A stretch of DNA of 64,000 nucleotides from a virus: positions 1 to 64,000 of IMG/VR virus record IMGVR_UViG_3300027302_000005. One strand, given 5' to 3'. Under the pieces are notes generated by a model. It saw nothing but the letters and a program-made list of their open reading frames with translations, had not been told where the DNA came from and made no database searches. Below are positions 1-6,227 of the stretch, in pieces. A program made the translations under genes and the position numbers. The first letter of the stretch is position 1, and every line of letters begins with the position of its first letter.

Positions 1-203
1 GCCGGATGCCTCCTGTAAACACCGTTTCTTTCCTTATCTGACACAATAAGAGATGAGGGCAGATGATGTTATCCTGTTCAGGAAGTACTAAGCCACTTCC
101 CAACATTGTTAAAGATTTTTCTTATATGATTTTATATAGACAAATGGAGAATGATCGAAAGAACCGAAAAGAGAGGAGGGCAAGCGTAGAAGGTTTGACA
201 TGC
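1..203. other. left edge, no supported gene
   Basis: I see no convincing gene here. A 61-codon plus-strand frame (63-248) runs through the terminator at 204-231 and has no good SD, so it is not called. Confidence 0.4.
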
Positions 204-231
204 AAAAAGCCCAAGCTTATTAGGCAAGGGC
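204..231 (-). terminator. putative terminator of the left minus-strand cluster
   Basis: Read on the minus strand, GCCC (231-228) pairs with GGGC (212-209), with an inner GC/GC pair across a TT/TT mismatch, followed by five T residues. It lies downstream of the last small minus-strand gene. The stem is short and imperfect. Confidence 0.45.
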
Positions 232-283
232 GTTTTCTACAGAATTAGAAAATCTTTCTGGAAAGGTGGGGCGGGGTGAAATA

Positions 284-454
284 TCAACAACGAATAACAG
301 ATTGACTAAAGAGTTTACCCTTAATCCCTAAATTTCTAGCCTTTCTCACAGCCAACAACAATGCACATTCCCTATTGTTGGCGGCAATTGTCCCGCCAAA
401 CTCAGAAACATTACCGGCTTTTTCAAAACCAAGGGAAAAGTTATAGATTTTCAT
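284..454 (-). CDS. small hypothetical protein (56 aa)
   Basis: The ATG at 454 follows an AGGAG-type SD ending about 8 nt upstream and opens a 56-codon frame (MKIYNFSLGFEK...). The protein is soluble-looking, with a basic C-terminal third and no recognised motif. It is the last gene of the left minus-strand cluster, before the terminator-like hairpin at 204-231. Function unknown. The SD and the alignment with its neighbours are the main support. Confidence 0.6.
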   Translation of the reverse strand: MKIYNFSLGFEKAGNVSEFGGTIAANNRECALLLAVRKARNLGIKGKLFSQSVIRC

Positions 455-502
455 GTCACTTGCTCCTGTTGTTTAGTTTCTTTACTTGTTCATATGCTAC
501 AC

Positions 503-532
503 TGAAACAAGAAGCCTTACCATAAGTAAGGC
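503..532 (-). terminator. intrinsic terminator-like hairpin
   Basis: On the minus strand GCCTTAC (532-526) and GTAAGGC (520-514) form a 7-bp stem with a 5-nt loop, followed by TTCTTGTTT. It overlaps the last codons of the 38-aa gene at 517-633, a common arrangement in compact phage genomes. The T tract is interrupted, so termination may be partial. Confidence 0.6.
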
Positions 533-633
533 GTCTCGCAAACAATTCTAGATGTTTCCCTGTCAATAATCACAGGCTTATTGTGCTTGTCTATTTGCAC
601 GATATACCGATTAACAACAGGGAAACGCTTCAT
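517..633 (-). CDS. small hypothetical protein (38 aa)
   Basis: The ATG at 633 has GAGG 8 nt upstream and follows the stop of the previous gene (648) by 14 nt. The product (MKRFPVVNRYIVQIDKHNKP...) is short, basic and without a recognisable domain. Its 3' end forms the terminator hairpin. Function unknown. Confidence 0.5.
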   Translation of the reverse strand: MKRFPVVNRYIVQIDKHNKPVIIDRETSRIVCETPYLW

Positions 634-647
634 TTGTCAAGCCTCAA

Positions 648-836
648 TCATTCCGACTTTTCAGCATATCGGCCTATATCGTTGCCGTTAATGTCCCGGA
701 TTGTCTGATAAAACCCCGGAACATCGCCGGATTGCTCAATCTTGTTGGCAATCTCCCGCAAGATGCGAACCACTTCTACCTCTTTCGCATCTTCAAAGGC
801 TACGTTTTCAGTGTCAAACCAAAGTTTAAAAACCAT
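648..836 (-). CDS. hypothetical protein (62 aa)
   Basis: The frame from ATG 836 gives a small acidic helical protein (MVFKLWFDTENVAFEDAKEV...). It lies 36 bp below its own TTGACA promoter (872-900). No domain is recognised. It resembles small host-takeover-type genes only in size and place, and no function is claimed. Confidence 0.6.
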   Translation of the reverse strand: MVFKLWFDTENVAFEDAKEVEVVRILREIANKIEQSGDVPGFYQTIRDINGNDIGRYAEKSE

Positions 837-871
837 GATGTTTCTCGCTGCGTGCTGTGTTAGTAATTGTT

Positions 872-900
872 AATTTATAGCAATCCTTTGCCCTTGTCAA
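872..900 (-). promoter_or_regulatory. promoter with TATAGCAA motif
   Basis: The minus strand carries TTGACA (900-895) and, 17 nt later, TAAATT (877-872); TATAAA at 15 nt is an alternative -10. The motif TATAGCAAT (plus 876-884) overlaps the -10 side and recurs in the other left-cluster promoters. It should drive the 648-836 gene. Confidence 0.6.
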
Positions 901-908
901 TCCTTCAA

Positions 909-1457
909 TCAATAATCTTGCAACAAGTCGCGAAGTGTTACACGTTGCATGGGCGTAAAAATTTTCCGCATTTGCTTGCCAATGCCACAACACGCATTGT
1001 AGACGCCAAGGGCTTTAATGCTATCGTCATCATACCCAAAGTCGCTACACCAATCAGAAAAACACTGATCGATTGCCCCCGAATCTGACAGAAGTGAACA
1101 CAAAACGCTTGCAATATGAGGCGTTACAGGGGAGCGCAAAGCCTCTACAGCCGCGAGATAACGTTTGCCGTAGCTTGTTTCCCCTTTCATATCGTTTTCA
1201 GTAAGTCCGACAAACCCAGATTTTGCGGCCTGTTTTTGGCGTTCAGTTGGTTTTGCGCGTAACCCCGTCCCGGTGTAATAACGGAATGTTTCTTCTATCT
1301 TATCCTTACGAATAATAACGCGCCATTCGTCACATTTCCAATTATTGTCGCGAGTAGTTTCGCCAACAAGGGAAACAGTGTAAGAAATGCCGCACTCCTT
1401 CAACAAGTCTTCAATTGCTTGGTTAGCCTGTTCTGTAGTCAGTTGCTCGGTTTGCAT
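909..1457 (-). CDS. conserved phage hypothetical protein (182 aa)
   Basis: A longer frame opens at 1523 with TTG, but that codon is part of the -35 hexamer of a promoter. The ATG at 1457, with AGGA 9 nt upstream, is the better start. The product (MQTEQLTTEQANQAIEDLL...) ends in a region with DWCSDFGYDDDS and LRDLLQDY, a pattern I associate with a family of unknown function common in phages and prophages. It is probably cytoplasmic, with several Cys residues but no CxxC zinc signature. Transcribed alone or with 648-836. Confidence 0.75.
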   Translation of the reverse strand: MQTEQLTTEQANQAIEDLLKECGISYTVSLVGETTRDNNWKCDEWRVIIRKDKIEETFRYYTGTGLRAKPTERQKQAAKSGFVGLTENDMKGETSYGKRYLAAVEALRSPVTPHIASVLCSLLSDSGAIDQCFSDWCSDFGYDDDSIKALGVYNACCGIGKQMRKIFTPMQRVTLRDLLQDY

Positions 1458-1493
1458 GGTTGCAGTTCCTGCGTTGTGTTGTTCAATGTGGCA

Positions 1494-1523
1494 ATTATGC
1501 CCGAGTTTATAGCAATGTGTCAA
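1494..1523 (-). promoter_or_regulatory. promoter with TATAGCAA motif
   Basis: TTGACA (1523-1518) and CATAAT (1499-1494) are separated by 18 nt on the minus strand. TATAGCAAT occupies 1508-1516 in the spacer. It drives the 182-aa gene at 909-1457. Confidence 0.65.
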
Positions 1524-1543
1524 CTGTTTTTCGCTTGTTTTCG

Positions 1544-2155
1544 CTAGAAAATCTCCCCATCTTCCGTGAATTGGTAATCATTGCACAAGATAGCCTCTTC
1601 TATCTGTTCATCACTGTTCAGGAACTCGTATTCAGCCTCAAGGCTTTTATAAATGTCCCTCGCCAAGTCGCGGAATATGTCTGCCACATCCTCCTCTAAT
1701 CCTTCAGGTATATCATACCTCCCCCCCACCCCTTCAATATACACCGACACATTGAAAGACATTGTCATTTCATGCGAATAGCGGCCACTTTGCGAAATGT
1801 CAACACTAACGCCATAGAAATTAGGCTTTTGCATTTGCGTTAAACGCTTGCAAATGTCGTGCAATTCCGTCCATTGTGGAAACTCTTTTTTAAGGGTTTG
1901 CAATGCACCCTTTTTATAAGAATACGTTCCTGTAAAACTTGCACCATCGCCTTGACTCCAAAACCCTGAAAACATAATGCGGCTAATGTCAAGCCCAAAC
2001 AATGCACAGGCTGTGGTGTATTGTTCTTCAACCCCTTCCCACCATTCATAATCAAGGTTGCCGTTCCTGTACCATTCGCGGGCTTTTTCTTTAGCCTGTT
2101 CGCTCAATTCACTGTAGGCGAAAACTTCAGTTTCTGTTGTGACAGTGTGCGGCAT
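1544..2155 (-). CDS. conserved phage hypothetical protein (203 aa)
   Basis: The start chosen is ATG 2155 with GGAG 8 nt upstream; the in-frame TTG at 2167 would place the SD inside the gene. The N-terminus (YSELSEQAKEKAREWYRNG) is an amphipathic helix rich in Lys/Glu, followed by a WWEGVEEQ segment and an acidic C-terminus. Related proteins occur in many phages and are sometimes labelled antitoxin-like in annotations, but I see no partner toxin here, so function is left open. It has its own promoter at 2198-2226. Confidence 0.75.
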   Translation of the reverse strand: MPHTVTTETEVFAYSELSEQAKEKAREWYRNGNLDYEWWEGVEEQYTTACALFGLDISRIMFSGFWSQGDGASFTGTYSYKKGALQTLKKEFPQWTELHDICKRLTQMQKPNFYGVSVDISQSGRYSHEMTMSFNVSVYIEGVGGRYDIPEGLEEDVADIFRDLARDIYKSLEAEYEFLNSDEQIEEAILCNDYQFTEDGEIF

Positions 2156-2197
2156 GATATGCTCCAAAGCTTTTAAGCTTGTTTGTGTATGTCTGGC

Positions 2198-2226
2198 ATT
2201 GTAGCAAATGGCTTGTTTGATAGCAA
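2198..2226 (-). promoter_or_regulatory. promoter with GATAGCAA motif
   Basis: TTGCTA (2226-2221) and TACAAT (2203-2198) are 17 nt apart on the minus strand. The -35 is itself part of GATAGCAAG (2219-2227); a second partial copy, TAGCAAAT, lies at 2202-2209 over the -10. Drives the 203-aa gene. Confidence 0.55.
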
Positions 2227-2235
2227 GCCTATTTT

Positions 2236-2412
2236 CTACTTTTCGCTAACTTGTTGAACTGTAAATGTCCTGTGCGGATAGTCCATCTGCTTTGAAATAA
2301 ACACTTGACATTCTTTCAATGTCATAGGTTGCAAATAGTCCATCAAAATACGCTTGATAATTTCAGGTTGTTTCGATTTAGACCAAAACAACATAACAGG
2401 AAGATATTGCAT
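2236..2412 (-). CDS. small hypothetical protein (58 aa)
   Basis: The ATG at 2412 lies 3 nt past the stop of the upstream gene (2416-2418), suggesting translational coupling. The product (MQYLPVMLFWSKSKQPEIIK...) is basic with no predicted membrane helix of full length. Function unknown. The same promoter as 2416-2610 probably serves it. Confidence 0.55.
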   Translation of the reverse strand: MQYLPVMLFWSKSKQPEIIKRILMDYLQPMTLKECQVFISKQMDYPHRTFTVQQVSEK

Positions 2413-2415
2413 GAT

Positions 2416-2610
2416 TCATTCCCCAGTGTTTTTAATCGTGTACTTGTCAAGGGCTTCTCGGACAAAATCAGTAAAGCTAATCCCTTGACGCTGAATATCC
2501 GCTATTTTGTGGATACGTTCAATATCCGCACACTTGTTCGTGTGCAAGCGAATGGGAAATTGCTTGTAAACGCTGAAATCAAAGGCTTGCTTTTTGGGGT
2601 TGTCAGTCAT
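2416..2610 (-). CDS. ribbon-helix-helix-like protein (64 aa)
   Basis: The middle of this basic 64-aa protein (FPIRLHTNKCADIERIHKIA, then ISFTDFVREALDKYTIKN) has the strand-helix-helix pattern of small CopG/Arc-type DNA-binding proteins. The later F-x-x-E-A-L-D-K-Y segment would be the second helix. If right, it could be a regulator acting on the nearby GATAGC palindrome (2681-2698) in its own promoter. The family call is from pattern only. Confidence 0.6.
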   Translation of the reverse strand: MTDNPKKQAFDFSVYKQFPIRLHTNKCADIERIHKIADIQRQGISFTDFVREALDKYTIKNTGE

Positions 2611-2678
2611 AGTTGACTTCCTCTCACGTTCTGTTGTATGTTGCCGCCTATGTCGTCACAAGCGGCTTGATGTTTGGA

Positions 2679-2707
2679 ATGATAGCGGGTTTGCTATCAA
2701 GCGTCAA
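2679..2707 (-). promoter_or_regulatory. promoter with GATAGC palindrome
   Basis: TTGACG (2707-2702) and TATCAT (2684-2679) are 17 nt apart on the minus strand. The spacer and -10 hold a perfect inverted repeat, GATAGC (2681-2686) and GCTATC (2693-2698), separated by 6 nt, a good operator candidate. The -35 lies in the last codons of the 2697-2897 gene. Drives 2416-2610 and 2236-2412. Confidence 0.65.
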
Positions 2708-2897
2708 CAGGTTTTGTAGAAAGTTTTAACTCTTTCGCGGCTACGCTTTCAAAATCTTGCAAAGCAAGCCAAAGAATGTGTCCGGCGTCCCTTGCGAAAT
2801 CATTACCGGAATGCAACTTATCACAAACCGCTTTGATCTTTTTAAATGTGTCTGAGTCTATCAGGTAGATAGTGTCATCTTGTCTAGTTGCACACAT
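2697..2897 (-). CDS. hypothetical protein (66 aa)
   Basis: The frame from ATG 2897 (MCATRQDDTIYLIDSDTFKK...) encodes a small mixed alpha/beta protein with no familiar motif. It is the first gene of the left minus-strand cluster, 39 bp below a candidate promoter. Its 3' end overlaps the -35 of the next promoter. Function unknown. Confidence 0.55.
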   Translation of the reverse strand: MCATRQDDTIYLIDSDTFKKIKAVCDKLHSGNDFARDAGHILWLALQDFESVAAKELKLSTKPVDA

Positions 2898-2935
2898 GTT
2901 GTTGCCTCACTTGGTTGTGTTGTTTCGATAGAGTC

Positions 2936-2964
2936 AATTTATAGCAATGTTGAATTGATAGCAA
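2936..2964 (-). promoter_or_regulatory. promoter with two ATAGCAA motifs
   Basis: TTGCTA (2964-2959) and TAAATT (2941-2936) are 17 nt apart on the minus strand. Two motif copies, TATAGCAAT (2940-2948) and GATAGCAAC (2957-2965), are 17 bp apart centre to centre. Likely drives 2697-2897. Confidence 0.5.
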
Positions 2965-3130
2965 CCACAAGAATGTAACAGATTGTAAAAGACATAGATC
3001 GGAACGCTTCATTATATATGACTAAAAATTGCGGAATGTTGGCGTTATTAGGCAAAAACAGCGTCATTAGGTGTGAACTGTCGCGCCTTGCGCTCCATTT
3101 CTGGCTGACACCGTTCCAGTTACAATCCTC

Positions 3131-3270
3131 TGGCCAGTTTGAAAAATCCCTTCCAGTTTCTAAAAATCGCTCTAGTCCCCAAATTTTCCCCATTTCTAGC
3201 TAATTTGAAATTCCTCTAGTTTTCCAAAAACCTATCGAGTCCCTTGCTTTTCAGGAAAACACACTAGTTT
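3131..3270. repeat. phased AT-tract repeats, about 20 bp period
   Basis: Short C(C/T)AG(T) cores, each next to T or A tracts, occur at about 3135, 3154, 3172, 3196, 3216, 3236 and 3264, i.e. with spacings near 19-24 and 28 bp. A period of about two helical turns suggests bent DNA or a degenerate protein-binding array. No gene is supported here on either strand. Confidence 0.4.
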
Positions 3271-3888
3271 TTCTAAACCCAAACACACTTCCATCCCTTG
3301 CTACACAAAGATTTCAATTAAATCTAGGTGAAATCAATTACAAACACAACATTCTTACTAGAAATAATTATTGAAGCTGTTGCTGAAAACACAACAATCG
3401 TTGCTGAAAGAGCAACAGATATACAAAACTCAAGAGCTTACGCACAACACAATAATAAAAAATGGCTCCGACAGGAGACATTTCCCACAGAATTAGAAAA
3501 TCTTTTACAGCAGGAAATATCTGGTAAAATATCCACCTACTAAAATATCTACAGAAGTAAGTTTTTGTTTGGAGCTTACATCTGGTACGGAAATATCAAC
3601 TAAGGGTTGAATTACACAACACAAAATAAACAACATCCCTATTGTTGAAGTATTCAACAAGACATTGTAGCTCTGGAAGCGAAGCGAACAGAAGCGAGAA
3701 GCTGTTGGAGGATACAACAAAACAGGTTACAACCAAAGTTGAAGCCTACACAACAACAAGACTGAAAGAACGTAGTTCTTAATCTTAGCCTCAGTCAGCT
3801 TCAGTACGAACACAGCAGTCGAAACTGGTTAGAGAAGTTGTGTTTTTGTATTGCTTTAAATCCAACTCCCCTTCCTTATTTATATTAT
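3271..3888. other. long AT-rich intergenic region, possible origin/control
   Basis: About 620 bp between the divergent left cluster and the plus-strand early genes, with no ORF having a credible start. It contains many GTTG/CAAC motifs (GTTGCTGAAA twice near 3380-3410) and three GAAGCGA copies near 3678-3700. It also carries a duplicate of CAGAATTAGAAAATCTTT shared with the left edge (239-257 and 3488-3505). An origin or regulatory role is inferred only from position and composition. Confidence 0.4.
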
Positions 3889-3917
3889 TTGTTTAATTAT
3901 ATATTCAATTATATATT
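3889..3917 (+). promoter_or_regulatory. early promoter upstream of RHH gene
   Basis: TTGTTT (3889-3894) and TATATT (3912-3917) are 17 bp apart in a very AT-rich stretch. The first of four TGACA-CTA-TGTCA palindromes begins 4 bp after the -10, so transcription would start at the repeat array. Confidence 0.5.
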
Positions 3918-3920
3918 AGG

Positions 3921-4000
3921 GTGACACTATGTCAGTATGGTGGGTGACACTATGTCAGGTACTAGTGACACTATGTCAGCCACTCATGACAAGATGTCAG
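3921..4000. repeat. iteron/operator array, GTGACACTATGTCAG
   Basis: Three exact 15-bp copies start at 3921, 3944 and 3965, and a diverged copy lies at 3986-4000. Spacings are 23, 21 and 21 bp, i.e. two helical turns. Each unit is an inverted repeat, TGACA-CTA-TGTCA. The array overlaps the first codons of the RHH gene at 3937 and the predicted transcription start. It could be an autoregulatory operator array, or iterons for the winged-helix protein at 4214. Confidence 0.75.
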
Positions 4001-4284
4001 TGGTTGACAACGGAATTGTGTGCTTGTATAGTCCCCCAGATGACAGTGCTGTTGCTGTAACCATAGGAGACACATACATGATTATCAACCTGAAGATTCC
4101 TGCGTACATTGTTGACTCTATCCAGTCACAGACTGGTGGGGACAAGAGTGTTACAAAGTACATCATGGATTTGTTGAAAGAAAACACAAGGGTTCCAAAG
4201 GAGGAACAAAGAAATGAAGATAAAGAACCAATTCGAGCTAACAAAGCTTATTGTTCGTGCAAGCTGCAATCTGACAACATCTGA
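3937..4284 (+). CDS. ribbon-helix-helix DNA-binding protein (115 aa)
   Basis: The N-terminal ~25 residues read as a DTMS-containing repeat because they are encoded by the operator/iteron array. ATGs at 3952, 3973 or 3994 are alternative starts, and none has a strong SD. After a linker, MIINLKIPAYIVDSIQSQTG and SVTKYIMDLLKEN fit a beta strand plus two helices of an RHH dimer. The gene overlaps the next by 71 nt. Inferred role: binding the palindrome array in its own 5' end, as repressor or copy-control factor. Confidence 0.65.
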   Translation: MVGDTMSGTSDTMSATHDKMSVVDNGIVCLYSPPDDSAVAVTIGDTYMIINLKIPAYIVDSIQSQTGGDKSVTKYIMDLLKENTRVPKEEQRNEDKEPIRANKAYCSCKLQSDNI

Positions 4285-4582
4285 GTGGAGTGTGCTGATC
4301 GTGATAGCTGACCACGTAAGCCACTTGAATGAGTGGGAAGGGTGGCCTACAATTGAACAGATTGCAAAGTACAGCAGATTGTCTGAGCGAACTGTACATA
4401 GAAGCGTTAAGAGTTTAGTTCAGAAGAAGATGTTGTGTGTGAAATCTGGAAAGAGCGGTGTGGCTTCTCACTACAAAATTCTTGTGGAAGCTCTTGATAA
4501 AGACGCTTCGTATGGGATACAATCAACAAATCAAACACATTACGAACTTGACGAGGACGAATATGAAAACGCACCATTTTAA
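4214..4582 (+). CDS. winged helix-turn-helix (HTH_36-like) protein (122 aa)
   Basis: A near-perfect SD (AAGGAGG) lies 9 nt before ATG 4214. Residues about 20-90 hold the pattern SEWSVLIVIADHV ... GWPTIEQIAKYSRLSERTVHRSVKSLVQKKMLCV, typical of the HTH_36 winged helix in phage and plasmid replication initiators. It is short (122 aa), so it is the DNA-binding part alone, with an acidic C-terminus. Next to the palindrome array, a role in origin recognition or early gene control is plausible. Confidence 0.75.
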   Translation: MKIKNQFELTKLIVRASCNLTTSEWSVLIVIADHVSHLNEWEGWPTIEQIAKYSRLSERTVHRSVKSLVQKKMLCVKSGKSGVASHYKILVEALDKDASYGIQSTNQTHYELDEDEYENAPF

Positions 4583-4593
4583 GGAGACAAACA

Positions 4594-4857
4594 ATGAAAT
4601 TCGATGACTTCCTAGACACCCTATACGAAGCTGGCTGGCGTAATACAAGTGATGCTCAATACACAAACATTCGTGTTGCATGGGAAAAGATGTTCCCTGT
4701 TCATGCTGAATTGAGCAGGGTGAAGGATGAGCTTGGACAGGCTGAAGATGTGCTAATGAAGATTGGGGATATTGCCCACGACGCTTCAACTGGCCCTGCT
4801 GTTGAAGATACATATTGGACAATTCGTAGAATGGCTTATCATTGGGAGAGTGTGTAA
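4594..4857 (+). CDS. hypothetical protein (87 aa)
   Basis: The ATG follows AAGGAG with an 8-nt spacer. The protein is helical and acidic (MKFDDFLDTLYEAGWRNTSD...) with a short coiled-coil-like middle (LSRVKDELGQAEDVLMKIGD). It is start-stop coupled (TAATG) to the next gene. Function unknown. Confidence 0.7.
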   Translation: MKFDDFLDTLYEAGWRNTSDAQYTNIRVAWEKMFPVHAELSRVKDELGQAEDVLMKIGDIAHDASTGPAVEDTYWTIRRMAYHWESV

Positions 4858-5186
4858 TGAAAAACAACATTGTAGAGTTTAAGCGGTATCCACACAAAGA
4901 CTTCAAGTTCTTTCTGTATGACCCGAACAATCAGCACATGATGTACTTCAAGTCCAAGGAAGATCGTCAGTCTTTTATTAAAGATACAATTGAATGGTAT
5001 CTTGAAGATGAGTGGTCAAAGGAAGTTGAAGAAATCTGTATGGGTGAAGTTACACACATTGTTCAAGCCACCAATGTTCAACAACGGCCTGAGGAGCTTG
5101 ATGAAGAAGGTTGCGATGGAAGTGGCGACTACTGGCCTGATGATATTGAAACTAAGTGCGATTATGAGATGGTGGAACTGGTATGA
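4857..5186 (+). CDS. hypothetical protein (109 aa)
   Basis: The ATG at 4857 overlaps the preceding stop (TAATG) and has GGGAGAG upstream; the in-frame ATG at 4842 is less likely. The product (MKNNIVEFKRYPHKDFKFFL...) ends in a strongly acidic tail (EELDEEGCDGSGDYWPDD). It lies next to the methylase, with its stop overlapping the methylase start. Function unknown. Confidence 0.7.
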   Translation: MKNNIVEFKRYPHKDFKFFLYDPNNQHMMYFKSKEDRQSFIKDTIEWYLEDEWSKEVEEICMGEVTHIVQATNVQQRPEELDEEGCDGSGDYWPDDIETKCDYEMVELV

Positions 5187-5935
5187 ACAATCTTGATGTA
5201 ACAACAGAACGCTACACCCTTATGCTTGGTGATTGTCTTGAACGAATGAAAGAGATTCCCGGTGGAAGTGTTGACATGGTGTTGGTAGACCTTCCATATG
5301 GAACTACACAAAACAAATGGGACTCTGTAATTCCGTTCAATGGTCTCTGGAAAGAATATTATCGTGTATGCAAAGAGAATGCAGCAATTGTGATGTTTGC
5401 AGCACAACCTTTTACGTCATTGCTTGTTGCTTCCAACATCAAGGATTTCAAGTATGATTGGGTGTGGCAGAAGCCTAAAGGCACTGGTCATTTGAATGCC
5501 AAGAAACAACCAATGAGGGACAAGGAAGATATTCTTGTGTTTTATCGTAAGCAACCAACTTACAATCCACAGATGACTGAAGGGACTCCGTATAAGGATA
5601 AAGCAGGTAAAGATCACTCGTCAAACTCCAGCATGACAGGAAGTTATGGAAGCTACACCAACTTTCGTAATGATAACAACGGGTTGCGCTACCCTAAGCA
5701 AGTGATTAAGTTTGGTGTTGTAGAGCGCAACACTGTACACCCAACACAAAAACCTGTAGACTTGCTGGAATACCTTATCAAGACATACACAAACGAAGGA
5801 AATACAGTTCTTGACAATACAATGGGTAGTGGAAGTACGGGCGTTGCTTGTGTGAATACTTCTCGGAAGTTCATTGGTATTGAAATGGATAAGGGGTATT
5901 TTGAGATTTCTAAGAAGCGGCTGGAGACAACATGA
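5183..5935 (+). CDS. DNA adenine-N6 methyltransferase (250 aa)
   Basis: The motif IV sequence DLPYGTTQNKWD lies near residue 36, followed by a long middle region. A C-terminal SAM-binding part holds HPTQKP (motif X-like) and DNTMGSGSTGVAC (motif I). DLPYG places it with DPPY-class amino-methyltransferases and the motif order (IV before I) with the beta group, so N6-adenine (or N4-cytosine) methylation of phage DNA is expected. No restriction partner is visible, so protection against host restriction is the likely role. It overlaps its neighbours by 4 nt on both sides. Confidence 0.9.
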   Translation: MNNLDVTTERYTLMLGDCLERMKEIPGGSVDMVLVDLPYGTTQNKWDSVIPFNGLWKEYYRVCKENAAIVMFAAQPFTSLLVASNIKDFKYDWVWQKPKGTGHLNAKKQPMRDKEDILVFYRKQPTYNPQMTEGTPYKDKAGKDHSSNSSMTGSYGSYTNFRNDNNGLRYPKQVIKFGVVERNTVHPTQKPVDLLEYLIKTYTNEGNTVLDNTMGSGSTGVACVNTSRKFIGIEMDKGYFEISKKRLETT

Positions 5936-6141
5936 ACTACAAACAAGACATCAGCCCTGAAGCTCTAGAGACAATGGAACTCATTGGTTATTTCTCACCA
6001 ACTGTAAACATTGAAAGACGGCAAGTGAAAGGGTATGTTGATGACTGCAAATGCTATCTTGACAGCAAAGAGCTTCGTGAAATGTCGAAGCATTTCATTG
6101 AGGTGGCAGATTGGCTGGATAAGCGGGCAGAATCGAATTAA
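5932..6141 (+). CDS. hypothetical protein (69 aa)
   Basis: The ATG overlaps the methylase stop (ATGA). The protein is acidic and helical (MNYKQDISPEALETMELIGY...) with one CKC pair and no recognised fold. It is the last gene before the 6151 promoter. Function unknown. Confidence 0.65.
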   Translation: MNYKQDISPEALETMELIGYFSPTVNIERRQVKGYVDDCKCYLDSKELREMSKHFIEVADWLDKRAESN

Positions 6142-6150
6142 AGATTGCTG

Positions 6151-6205
6151 TTGACACCCCTTCCCCATTCCTATATCCTCCCAACATCAGCCGCATATTG
6201 CGGCT
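6151..6205 (+). promoter_or_regulatory. promoter plus leader hairpin
   Basis: TTGACA (6151-6156) and TATCCT (6174-6179) are 17 bp apart. The transcript would begin just before a 7-bp hairpin, AGCCGCA (6189-6195) and TGCGGCT (6199-6205) with a 3-nt loop, followed by TCTT. A promoter directly followed by a stem-loop resembles the promoter/stem-loop cassettes described in T4-type phages. The hairpin may also stop read-through from upstream. Confidence 0.65.
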
Positions 6206-6227
6206 TCTTACGAGAGAGAAATACATC

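Noticed and set aside
63-248. 61-codon plus-strand ORF at the left edge
   Set aside because: Runs through a terminator-like hairpin, has no SD and a very basic low-complexity product.
2939-3193. 84-codon minus-strand ORF
   Set aside because: Would cover the promoter and phased repeats, and lacks a credible start.
3328-3543. GTG-started 71-codon ORF in the intergenic region
   Set aside because: No SD, AT-rich composition and repeated motifs suggest non-coding control DNA; translation looks like chance.
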